Source of the DNA: Neolewinella maritima
Lineage (GTDB): Bacteria; Bacteroidota; Bacteroidia; Chitinophagales; Saprospiraceae
NCBI RefSeq assembly: GCF_923081025.1
Contig: NZ_CAKLPZ010000001.1
Span: 682,001-746,000, forward strand
Direction: 5' to 3'
Length of the DNA: 64,000 nucleotides
Shown: positions 19,033 to 31,000 of the stretch, piece by piece
Layout: every line of letters starts with the position of its first letter
Numbering within the stretch: the stretch's first letter is position 1
Translations under genes and position numbers: made by a program
Notes under the pieces: generated by a model
Told to the model about the DNA's origin: nothing
Databases searched by the model: none
The model's input: only the letters and a program-made list of their open reading frames with translations

Positions 19033-22000
19033 CTACCTCAGTTTGACGAATTGTTTCATCGACTGCTGGTCTCCTTCGATCACCTGCAACTGGTATACTC
19101 CGCTCGTGAGCGTGCCAAGCTCGATCTGCATGCGGTGCGACTCACTGCTCTTATCTGCCGACAGCTGCTTCACGCGGCGCCCGGTAGCATCCGTGACGAT
19201 GAACTCTACGCGGCCGGTATAGTCACTCACGAGGTCCACCGTGAGGTTCTCCCGTGCGGGATTGGGGAATAAGCTCAGTTCGGGAGTAGCCGCCGGGGGC
19301 GCTTGCTGCACGAATCCTAGTCCACCCATCTCGCGGCTGGTGGTGCTGCCACAGTTGGTCGCCGTTTCGCCCGCTCCGTTCGGTGCCGTAGCCGTGGGAC
19401 TCAGGTACACCTTGTCGAGTACGGTACCTGGCTCGCGGTTGGCCACCGTGATGGTGTGGGTGCCGGCCGGTAGCTGGAAGCTGCGGTCAGCGGCATCGTC
19501 GTTGACCTTGCGCCATTCCAGCCCATTAGTGAGCAGGTCCGCACCGCCGACCTCTTTCCACATCTTGATCCAGGCACCCTGGTCGATCCGTACCCAGAAG
19601 GAGTTACGACCCAGGTCGGGTGCGTTCATCCGCAGGAACAAATGGTAGGTACCAGCTTGGGCTAGGGAGACGGTGAAACGCACTTCCTGTGCCGGCTCGT
19701 TGACGGGCGGTGCGGCAGTGCGCTTCGCTCCGACAAATACGACCTGTAGTTCGCGGGACGCGAAGCGGTTGGACGTGATACCCCATCCACTGCCTACGGT
19801 GGCACACTCGGCCTCCAGCCAGTAGCTCTGGGTAGCGGGAGCGGGCGTGTCACAGGCATCCCCGATACCGTCGCCGTCACTGTCGTTCAGGTTGTCGGTA
19901 TTTGTACCCGGACAGTTGTCGAGCTGGTTAGCTACGAAGTTGGCCGGTTGCGTACAGGCATCCTCGAAGTCATTCGGATCGCCGTAGCCATCGCCGTCGA
20001 AGTCAGCGTACCAGCGGGGTAGGGTCTGGTCGGGATTGGGTACGGTGGGGCAGTTGTCCTGACTGTCGGCCACGCCGTCTCCGTCGCTATCCGGCGCTGG
20101 GCTACCACAGTTGGTCGCCTGTTGGCCTAGGCCACCGGGCTGGGTGCCAGTGAGGTTCAGGTGCAGCTTATCGAGCTTGGTCCCGTCCTCGCGGTAGGCG
20201 AAGTCGATGGTGTTGCTGCCTGCGCTGAGGGCCAGGAGGCCGTCGGGGTACTTGTTCCACTGGAAGCCGGCGTTTTGGCTAATGCCCGTCCACCATTTGT
20301 ACCAGCTACCGCCGTTAACGCGTACCCAGTAGGAGTCGTCACCACTGCTCGGTGCATCGATGCGCGCAAACAAGTGGTAACTACCGGCTTTGGCACCCTG
20401 TACGGTGAACCGGATGCGGTTCGCCGGTACGTCAGCGGGTGGAGCGGCGGTGCTATTGCCACTCGATACTACCACGAACTTGCCGTTAGAGGCGGCGGCG
20501 CTGTTGCCAGTGGTCCACGTGCTACCGACGGCGGCACATTCGGCCTCCAACCAGAAACTGGTCGTACCGGTCGTGGGTGGTGCGGTAGCGGTGATACTTA
20601 CCAAGTCGGTCGCCTTGGCCCCCTGGTTGTCCGTCACCGTCAGGGTGACCTGGTAGGTGCCGGTCGTAAAGGTGGCCTTCGGGCTAGGACCGGTAGCGGA
20701 GCCACCGTTCCAGGTCCAGGCATAACTGGTGATCGTACCGTCGGGGTCGGAAGAGCCGGCGCTGCTGAGCTGTACGCTGAGCGGTGAGGTGCCGGAGGTC
20801 GGGGTAGCACTGGCCTTCGCTACGGGCGGCTGATTGGCCGGCGAGGCCGTACAGTTGGTTGCCGCACTACCCGTACCGGTGGGCGCGGTAGCGGACTTGC
20901 TCAGGTAGAGCTTATCCAGCTGCGTACCGTCCTCCCGAAAGGCAAAGTCTACGGTGTTCGCACCGGCTGTGAGGCTAATCTGCGGACCGGAGTATGCATT
21001 CCAGGCAAAGCCGGTATTCAGCTTGAACTCGCCGTTCCACTTGTACCAGCTGCCGCCGTTGACGCGCACCCAGAAGGAGTCGTCGTTACCGGACGGGGCA
21101 TTGACCCGGGCAAACAAGGCGTAGTTGCCGGCCTCGGCGTTGCTTAGACTGAAGCGGATACGATTCGCGGGTACATCGGCCGGAGGTGCGTCGTACGCAT
21201 TGCCGCTCAACACTACCGCGTACTTACCACCGGATGCGCCGGGAGCGCTGCCTACCGTCCACGTGCTGCCTACGGCAGCACACTCGGCTTCGAGCCAGAA
21301 GGTGGAGGTGCCGGTGGTCGGAGGGGCAGATACATTGATGGTGACTGCGTCGGTCGCCTTGGCCCCCTGATTGTCCGTTACCGTCAGGGTGACCTGGTAG
21401 GTGCCGGTCGTAAAGGTGGCCGTCGGGCTAGGACCGGTAGCGGAGCCGCCGTTCCAGGTCCAGGCGTAGCTGGCGATCGTGCCATCGGGGTCGGAAGAGC
21501 CGGCGCTGTTGAGCTGTACGCTAAGCGGCGAGGTACCGGAGGTCGGGCTGGCACTGGCCTTCGCTACGGGCGGCTGGTTGGCCGGCGAAGCCGTACAGTT
21601 GCCGGCCGCACTGCCTGCGCCACTGGGGAGGTTACCTCCCTTAGCGAGGTAGAGCTTGTCCAGCAGGGTGCCGTCTTCGCGGTAGGCGAAGTCGATGGTG
21701 TTGCTGCCCGCGGTCAGGGTAGGCTGGCTGCCAGGGTACTTGTTCCAGGCCAGCCCGGTACCACTGGTGCGGGTGATGCCGCTGAACCACTTGTACCAGC
21801 TGCCGCCGTTGATGCGTACCCAGAAAGAGTCATCGTTGCCGGATGGGGCACCAATGCGGGCGAACAGATTGTACGCGCCGGCCTCGGCGTTGCTTACCGT
21901 AAAGCGTACCCGGTTAGCGGGTACATCGGCCGGCGCTGCACTACCCGAATTCCCCTGGGGGAAGACGACGTAACTGCCGTTGGAGGCTCCCGCATTGGTC

Positions 22001-25000
22001 ACCGTCGTCCAGCCGCTACCTACCGTAGCGCACTCCGCTTCGAGCCAGAAGGCGGTCTGCGGGGTACTTACCGGACCCTGGTAGATGATCTCTAGGGCGG
22101 ATAGCTTAGGCTGATCCACTCCACCGACGGCGGGGGAGGCGTCAAAGAACAGGTTGATCTGCCCGTCCGTCACACTCACGTTGTACTCCCGTACTGTTGC
22201 GGTTTCTGGACCTACGGCGGCATTGATGTCGAAGTTGTCCAGCACGAGCTGTCCCTCCAGACTCACGTCGAAGACACGCTTGCCGCTGCCACCGGCTCCA
22301 CCGCCGGTTGCCCCGAAGTAAATCTCGGCGAAGTGCAGGCGCACGGTATAGCGACCGTCACCTACGGGCACGTTGTAGCCGAAGCTTACCGGACTAGCTG
22401 CGCTGCGCTCACTCCGGTAGAGTAGGGGCACCTTGGTCGCGTTACCGTTCGTATACACCTTACCTCCGGCAAAGGAGGCATCGGCAGCGAAGGTGTTGCC
22501 CTGGTAGCTCATCGTGGGTCCACCGGCATTGATCCGGATTGCCGTGGGGTTGCTACCACAGTTGAGTCCTTCGTCAGTCTGTCCGTTGCAGTTGTTGTCC
22601 AGGCCGTCGCATACTTCGGGCGCACCGGGGTATACGCTGGCGTTGGTGTCGTTGCAGTCTGCGGCATTGGTGACGAAGCCAGCCACCGGAGCGCAGAGTT
22701 GCGTGGGGGCGTTGATGTCTCCGTAGGTATCGCCGTCGGTATCCGCGTAGTAGGTCTGCGCGGCGCCGATCTGATCGTCGAGCGGGGCGCAGTCGTTTAC
22801 GTCGGGTATACCGTCGCCATCGTCGTCCGTGTCGCAGGCGTCTCCTTCCCCGTCCTCATCGGTGTCGGTCTGCCCGGGATTGGCCACGGTAGGGCAGTTA
22901 TCACCTGGGGTGGCTACGTAACCGTCCGGCGCTTCACAGGCCTGTATGGTGGTGTTTGTGTCACCCAGTCCGTCGCCGTCCTGGTCTGCGTAGAAGGTCG
23001 GTAGTAGCTGGTCGGGGTTGGCTACCGTCGGGCAGTTGTCCTCGTTGTCGGGTACACCGTCCTTATCCGTATCGACCACCACGGGACCGTCGTAGAGAAT
23101 CTCCAGGGCGGAGACTTTGGGCTGGTTCACTCCACCCACCGCCGCGGTCGCGTCGAAGAATAGGTTCACCGCACCGTCGGTCACGGTCACCGCAAATTCT
23201 TTGACGGTAGGCGTTTCGGACCCCACGTCCGCGTTGATGTCGTAGTTGTCCAACACGAGCTGTCCTTCCAGGCTCACGTCGAAAATACGCTTGCCTGCAC
23301 CTCCCGGACCACCATTAGTGGCTCCGAAATAGATCTCAGCAAAGTGTAGACGGATGCGGTAGGTACCGTCTTCCACTGGCACGTTGTAGCCGAAGGTGAC
23401 GGGTGCACTGGCACTGCGTTCGGTCTGGTAGAGGCCGGGAACGGTAGCCGAACCATTTGCGAATACCTTACCGCCCGCAAAGGAGGCGTCGGCGGCGAAG
23501 AAGTCACCCTCGTAGGTCATTGCGGGTCCACCGGCATTGATGCGGATAGCGAGTGGATCGCTGCCGCAGTCCAGGCCTTCATCGACCTGTCCGTCGCAGT
23601 TGTTGTCGATACCGTCACAGATTTCCTCGGCGGCGGGGTTGACGGCCGCATTGGTATCGTCGCAGTCGTCCGCATTGGTGACGAAGCCGGCCTGGGGAGC
23701 ACACAGCTCGGTAGCCGTGGCGGGATCGCCGTAGGTGTCGCCATCGGTATCCGCGTAGTAGGTCTGTGCGGCCCCGATTTGGTCGTCGAGCGGTGCACAG
23801 TCTTCGGTGTCGGGCACGCCGTCCCCATCATCATCGGTATCACAAGCATCGCCCTCACCGTCACCGTTCGTATCGGTCTGATCGGCATTGGCCTGCGTGG
23901 GGCAGTTGTCTCCACTGTTGGCTACGTATCCGGCCGGAGCCTCACAGGCCTCGATGGAGTCGTCCGGATCACCGAGTTGGTCTCCGTCCGTATCCGCATA
24001 GAAGGTCGTCAGGTTTTGCTCCGGATTGAAGATCGTAGGACAGTTGTCCTCGTCATCGGCCACCCCATCTCCGTCCGCATCATTGATGAGCTCCCGGGAG
24101 ATGATCTCAAGGCCCGAGATCTTCGGCTGGTTCGTACCACCGGCTGCTGCGGAGGCGTCCAGGAATACGTTGACAACATTGTCGGTAATGGTCACCTGGT
24201 ACTCGCGCACGGTGGGCGTCTGACTGCCTACCTCCGCGAATATGTCGAAGTTATCCAGTACGAGCTGTCCTTCCAGGCTTACGTCGAAGACGCGCTGGCC
24301 GGCAGCCCCCGGCGCGTTAGCCGAAGCGCCGAAGAAGATCTCGGCGAAGTGCAGGCGGATCGTGTACTCCCCGTTCGGCACGGGTACGTTGTAGCCGAAG
24401 GTGAAGGGCGCCGCGGCGCTACGCTCGCTCTTGTACATGTCCGGTACGCTGGCGCCACCGTTGGTGTACACCTTACCTCCCGCAAACTGCTGGTCTGCCG
24501 AAAAGGTCTCTCCCTGGTAATTCACCTGCGGACCGCCCGCATTAATGCGGATAGCCACCGGATCGTTGGAGCAGTTGAGGCCCTCGTCGACCTGTCCGTC
24601 GCAGTTGTTGTCCACGCCGTCGCAAATTTCCGCTGCGCCGGGATTACGGGCCGCGTCGGTGTCGTCACAGTCCGTTGCGTTGGTGACGAAGCCGGCCTGC
24701 GGCGCACACAGCTGGGTAGCCGTAGCGGGGTCCCCGTAGGTATCGCCGTCAGCATCCGCGTAGTACGTCTGGGTGGCTTCCGCCGCCGTGACCGTCACTT
24801 CGCTGGTCAGTGGGCACTCAGCCGTAGCCGCCGCCAGGGTGTACACTCCGGCTACGGTCACGGTCGGATTCTGCTCGGCGGAAGTATAACCGTTCGGACC
24901 GGTCCAGCTGTAGGTGCCGGTGGAGGTCTGTCCGCTCAGCGTCACGCTCCCGGTACTGCAGTCCAGGTGCTTCGTGCCGCCGTCTGCATTGGCTTCCACC

Positions 25001-28000
25001 GTACAGTTGATATCTCCCTCTACGGTAAGCTGGAAGGTCGACGACGCGGTGAGCAGGTTGTAGTCCGTACCCGTCACCCGGATCGCGTACTGATTGCCTA
25101 CCGCGCTGACGGGAGCATTGATGGTCAGAGTAGCCGTCACGTCATCTACCGCAATCCAACTGGGGAGGGCGGAGCCGTCTGCCAGCGTAGCGGAGTAGCG
25201 CAGCCGGTTACCGGGGTAGCCCTGATCGAAGGATGCATCCATCCGGTATGCTTCGGTCTCCTCGTACTGCACCGCCAGGTCCTCGATGGCCGTAGCCGAT
25301 GGCACCGCGACGGGTCGGGCGTTGATGATGTACGAAGTATTGTCGTTCCAATCGCAGTTGGCCGAGCCGGCGCCACAACCCCCGCCGATGTAGTCCTGGT
25401 TAAGGATATACTCGTTGGGGATAACGTTGCCGTCACCGTCGATCGCGCGGTATACGCGCAGGCCCAGCAGCTTATCTCCACTACCGTTCGTCGAGCCCGA
25501 TGAGCGGTAGCCCGCGATCATGATCTCGAAGGGTACTTCGATCCGGGAGGCACTGGCCCCGGCGATCTCCGTAGACGTATTGGTCAGCTTAGGCAGCAGC
25601 GTCTGGTGGTACAGGCCGCCGTGGTTGTACTTCATGTTGTTCACCACCTGGTTGCTGGTATTGCGCAGCTCGGTGGGTGCGCCACCGGGCCCGTGCAGGG
25701 CCGAAAGCTGCAGCATCCGCACTGGCTGACTGGCATCCGCCTGCACGAACAGATCGGAGAGGATCATATCGCCCTCCGCTCCACTGCTCACGTCTGCCGG
25801 ATCGGGGTAGTCAGAGCTCGGGCGTACCTGGATCTGACCGTTGGCCAGCCGGCCCATCTCAGTGCCGAATCCGTAGGCCTCGAAGATCTGCTGGGCAGTG
25901 ATTTCGTTGCCGCCCTCCGACTTGGTCATGTAGGCACCGCGTAGGGTAGCGGTGGCCGCGTTGTCGGCGTTGCTCGTCAGTACGAGTGACTCGGTGACCA
26001 GCCGCTTACCAGCACCACCCGAGGTGACGAAGGTCAGCGTAGCGTCTACTGACGCGCCGGGAGCCACGGTAAGTCCCTCGGCGGGGATTTCCAGACCGGA
26101 TACCGTAAAGTCAGTTACATCGGAGGTGGTAAGTCCGTTAATCACCAGCGGGGCCGTACCGTCGTTATGGATGCGCACGCCGTTCCGGTCGTGTACCTTG
26201 ATGGTTTGCCCGGCACTGTTGAGCGGGTTGTTGTTCCGGTGGAAGGTAAAATAGTCGTCCGCCGGGAAGCTGCGCTGCGTACCGGGTACCTTAGTTAGGT
26301 TCTCGATCCGCGCGATGGCACCGCTGGACTGTACCAGGGTGAAGGATGCCGTTTCCGTACCCTCCGTTCCGTTACCGTCCGTAGCACGAGCCCGCACGGT
26401 GTAGTCGAAGGTCGTAAAGAAGGGCGGCAGCGAGAGCTGCAGCGGCTCGGTGTAGTCGAAGTACTCCGCACCGTCCAGACTGTACTCCAGCGTCTGTATT
26501 CCTCCGCTCTGCGCCACATCGGTAGCCGTGAGCGATACGGTGACCGTACCGCGGTAGTTTCCGTCGCCATCCTGCGTACCCGCCACATCGATGGTCACGC
26601 TGGGCTCGGGGTCGGCGGTATTTAGCGGAGCGATATTGACGAACAGGATCTTCGAGTTGCCGTTGGCGGCGGTCCCGACGTCGTCCAGGGTCAGTTTGCC
26701 ATCCAGCACCTCCACCGTAGCTGATCCACTGCGGTAGTAATCGGATGCAGTAGGTACGAATCCATCGATAATGGTCACGCCCTCCGCCCGGATCGTATGG
26801 CGGCTGTCGTAGAAGTCCGGATCACCGGCCGCCAGCTCGATTTGGTAGGTGCCGTTCGGTACGGCGATCTCCCAGTGCGCGGGCACGGTCGAGTTGATCT
26901 TATCGAACATGTTGAGCGAGCGCAGCAACTTGTCTTCATCGGAGCTACCGGCCGTGATCCCACGGGCAGCACCCCGGGCCTGCGCCGTATTGTCCTGCGG
27001 CGCACGGGTCGTGGGGTTGATCCAGCCGTACGACTGCTCGTTGCCACGACTACCGTACGCCAGGCCCACATCGGCCAGGTAGTCGGTCGGTGGACTGAAG
27101 CTATTGTCCTGGAAGTTGATGCGGGTAGCAAAGACCACCTCATCGGCAACCGTCACCTGTACCACCAGGCTGGCCGGGGCAAAACCCGGAGCCGTAGCGG
27201 TCACATTGGTCTCGTGGGTGCCGTTGGCCAGCCCCGTAGCGTCGACCGCGAAGTCGAGCGGGGTGTCGAACGACACGGTAGAGGGCAGCACGACCCAGGG
27301 GTCGTCCGCCGTCAGGGTGACCCGATCGGCGCCGAGCGCGGAGCTGGTCGATAGCACACTGGTCTTGACCGTGGAGGTCTGACCTGATTCTACCGAGAAG
27401 CTCAGTTCATCGGGACTAAAACTCAGCACCTGCGCCCCCGCCTCGTAAGGCTTCACGTTGGTGAGCACGTAGACGTAGTCCTGGTAGTCGCCGTTCGTAG
27501 CGTCTTCGTAGGTGACCAGGTAGCTGTTAGGTACCAGTACGCCCTGCCGGGTGCGGACCGGGTAGATGCGCGTGCGGTGGGCTACGCCCGAGTTCAGATC
27601 GTCCTCCGTATAGTTGGTGCGCCCAAATGTATTGGACGATACGTAGATGCCGAAGAAGGCTCCCTGGGGGTCGAAGGAAGTGGTGCCGGAAGCGAGGGTG
27701 GGGTAGAGCGTCTGTGCCTGATCGTCGCCGGCGGACTGTACGCCCACCTGATTCAGACTTACCTGACCGCCGATGTTCGTGTACCAGCCGAAGGGCAGTT
27801 CCTCCGCCGGGGAGTAGCGCGCCACGGGCCGGATGCCCACGTTGCCGGGGCCGGCAGCCTCGAAGAGGGGCACGTTCACCTCCTCGCCCTTGGGCGTGGC
27901 GGCGGTGCTGCTGGTCAGCGTGGTCCAGCCCACATCGATACCGATACCGAGGGTGTTGACCACGTCCTGTAGAGGCGGTTCGCTGCCACCGAAGTAGCCG

Positions 28001-31000
28001 CGCTTCTTGAGTCCGTGCAGCCCGACCGTGAAGGGCGCGCCGTCGTTGCCGTTGCTGGTGAAGGTGAGCGCCGCCTCCTGGTAGCCCAGGTTCTGGTCGT
28101 TCAGGTCGGGCGCAAAGGTGACGGTATAGTCCTGCGCGGCCGCCGGTGCAATGCTGGTCGCAGTGGGGCCGGTGAAGCTATACTGCCCCGCGAACGGACC
28201 AGTCAGGGTCACGGCACTGATGTCTAGCGTGCTACTGCCCTCGTTGGTGATGGTGACCGTCTTGGTCTGCGTCTGGTCACCCTGCGTATTCACGGTGACT
28301 TCGAACAGCAGCTCCTTCGGATCGGCGGTGATGGAGGCGACCGGGTTGGCCGGCTCATCGGCCCGCATGAGCATGAGCTGCTGCTTGGTGCCGCCGGCGC
28401 GGTCGTACTGTGCCATGTAAAGGTTGCCCGTGCGGGGGTCCTCTACGACGTCGAGCGGATCGTCCAGGTTCTGGAGTCCGGGTACGTCCTGGTAGGCCTG
28501 CACCACATCTCCCGAGTTGTTACCGGGCTGCATCACGATGATGTCGTCCTGGCCGCTGAAGCGCACGACCATCAGCATACCCTGCAGCTTGCCGTCGAAG
28601 GCATTGGAGCGGTACTCGATGGCCCCGTTGGGTGACTTGTTCTTCCCGAAGTCGTAGGCGACCTCCAGGTAGTTGGCATCCTGGCCCAGGGTGCTGGGAT
28701 ACTTCCTTACGTCGGTGTAGGACGATTCGGCCTGTCCGGGCAGACCGGAGTAGGGCCGGCCGCCGTGGTTGAGCACGAACTCTCCGCGGTAAGGGTTGGG
28801 GTGGCCGTGGTAGCTGCCGCCCTTGGACTTGAAGAGCCAGTCCTTTTGGGTCTCCCCGCCCTGTACCTTAGGTATGGACGGATCGACGAAGAAGGTGCCG
28901 TTCGGACGCCGGACGCCCTTGCCCGTGGGGTCCTGGTTCACGTAGTCGGCCGATGCCGGCGTGACGGGTGAGCTGCTGTTGTTGCCGGCCGTGCCGTTGG
29001 TGGGGATGTACGTCCAGCCGTTGCTGTGGAACACCATATCGTAGGCATTGCGGATACCGGTAGCGTATAGCGTGAGTGGGGAATCAGCCGAGTACGGATT
29101 GTACGAACCGTCCGACATGGTCAGACCGGTGGCTGGCGCACTGTTGATCACCGAGATGTTGTCGGTCGTGTAGACGCTCAGGGGCAACTGCGCAGGCAGC
29201 TTGTCCACCTCCAGACGGAGTACGGCGGCGGCCAGCAGGCGCTCGGGCCGGAGCCCCCAGACCGCGTCCGGATCGCCACCGGCGGAGTTAGAGCCCTGTA
29301 CGATGTACAGGTCATTGTCGGTGCCCACTACGACGCTGTTGGTCAGGTGGTCCTTCTTGGAGCGGGGCAGGTGGATGAGTACGTTCTGTACCGTCTGCAG
29401 GTTAGGGCCGGACAGGCGGGCGAGTACGCCGTCCCACTCTGGCCCGTTGGTAAGGGTCAGGGCGCTGTGGGTGACGTAGGCTATCAGGTTATCGGCCGTC
29501 GCTTCGGGGGCGAAGGTGAGTCCGATGACGAGGCGATCGTCTCCCGCCGGGGTACCGGTTACGGGGTGGTTGGCACCAGTGAGGTTGATATTAAGTTCTT
29601 CCAGGTCCGTCAGCGTGCCGTCGTCGGCAATGGTCCACCGCTTGATGGTCTCGCCGATGGTAGAGGCATAGAGCTTTCCGTCGGGTCCGACGACCAGGCT
29701 GGTGAACAGGTCGGCAACGCCCTCCCCGAGTGCGGCACCCTTGACCTGGGTGAAGCTCACGCCGGTCAGGTCGGCGGGTGGGTTGGTGTCGTCTTCGGAG
29801 GCCGTCGTAAAGGTGGACACGAAGGTCTGGAAGGTGATCCGGTCGCTGAGGTCACCGATGCGGTTGGCGATCACGTCGGCAAGCTGGAAGCGGTAGCTGG
29901 TGGAATTCTTGAGGGGTACCGTAGGCGTGAGAATAACGGCGTCTCCACCGCCCGTATCGTTGAAGTTGGCGGGTACCTCCACGGGGCCCTGAGCGGTGAG
30001 CTCGAAGAGCTTCACGTTGTCGGTCAGGGTGGTCTTGTCGAGCTCGTAGTCGGTGGGGGTATTGACGGATACCGCGATCTGGAAGGCATTGACGGCCACG
30101 TTGGTCGCTCCGTTAGCGGGGTTGACGTCCGAGAAAAAGGCCTGCGGATCGGCATCGGTGGGGGTGATGGTCACCGTGGCGATCTTGGTATTGAAGCCGC
30201 CCGTGGCGTCCAGCGTCAGCCGTCCGTCGCTGACGGTCACTACGGCCGTACCGCTGTAGACGGTCGAGCCTCCCGGGGGGATGGTCTCGTCGATTACGTT
30301 CACGCCTTCGGCGTTCACGACATGACGGGTACCGGTCGTATTGTCCGGATCCGGATCACCGGCCCGCACGCTTACCCGGTAGGTGCCGTTGGCTACGGCA
30401 ATCTCCCAGGCGCCCTCGTCGGTGGGGCCGCGGGTACCCTCGGTATCACCGTACTGCATGTGCATGATCGTCTCCGTCAGTATGTCCACATCGGGGTTGG
30501 GCGCGCGGTTGCGGCCGTTGCCGACCAGGCTGAGCGGCGTGGCGGTGCCGGGTGTTACCCAACCATAGCTTTGGGTGCCCCGGTCAGCGTAAGGCTGTCC
30601 GAAGTCGCGCAGGTAGCCCGTCGGGGGCGTGGTGGCCTCGTCCGAGAAATTGACCCGCAGGGCAGCCACGACGGGCTCGTCGGGGGCGATCACCACATTG
30701 CGTACGATCACCACGACATCCTGGTAGTCGAAGCCACTGACGTGCTCTTCGGTAGCCAGCACGTAGGCGTTGGTCTCACCGGGCAGGGCATACACCCGTA
30801 CGTGGTGGGGGATGGCTCCGCTGAAGTCGTTGAGCTCGTCCTCGCTGTACAGCACCCGCTCGTTGAAGAAGGGCCAGCGGCTGAAGAAGCCGAAGGTGGC
30901 CGTGCCCGGATCGAAGTTTAGCGTACCGGTAACGCGGGGGTTCAGCGTCTGGCCGTTGCCGCTCACGTTATTGCGTACGGTGAATACATCCATAGCGGAG

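Noticed and set aside
23779-25503. Long plus-strand frame of 574 codons opposite gene D
   Set aside because: It is the antisense shadow of a GC-rich, strongly biased coding frame with clear domains on the minus strand; its translation is Val/Arg/Gly-rich without recognisable motifs. The same holds for the frames at 2912-3826 and 29347-30921.
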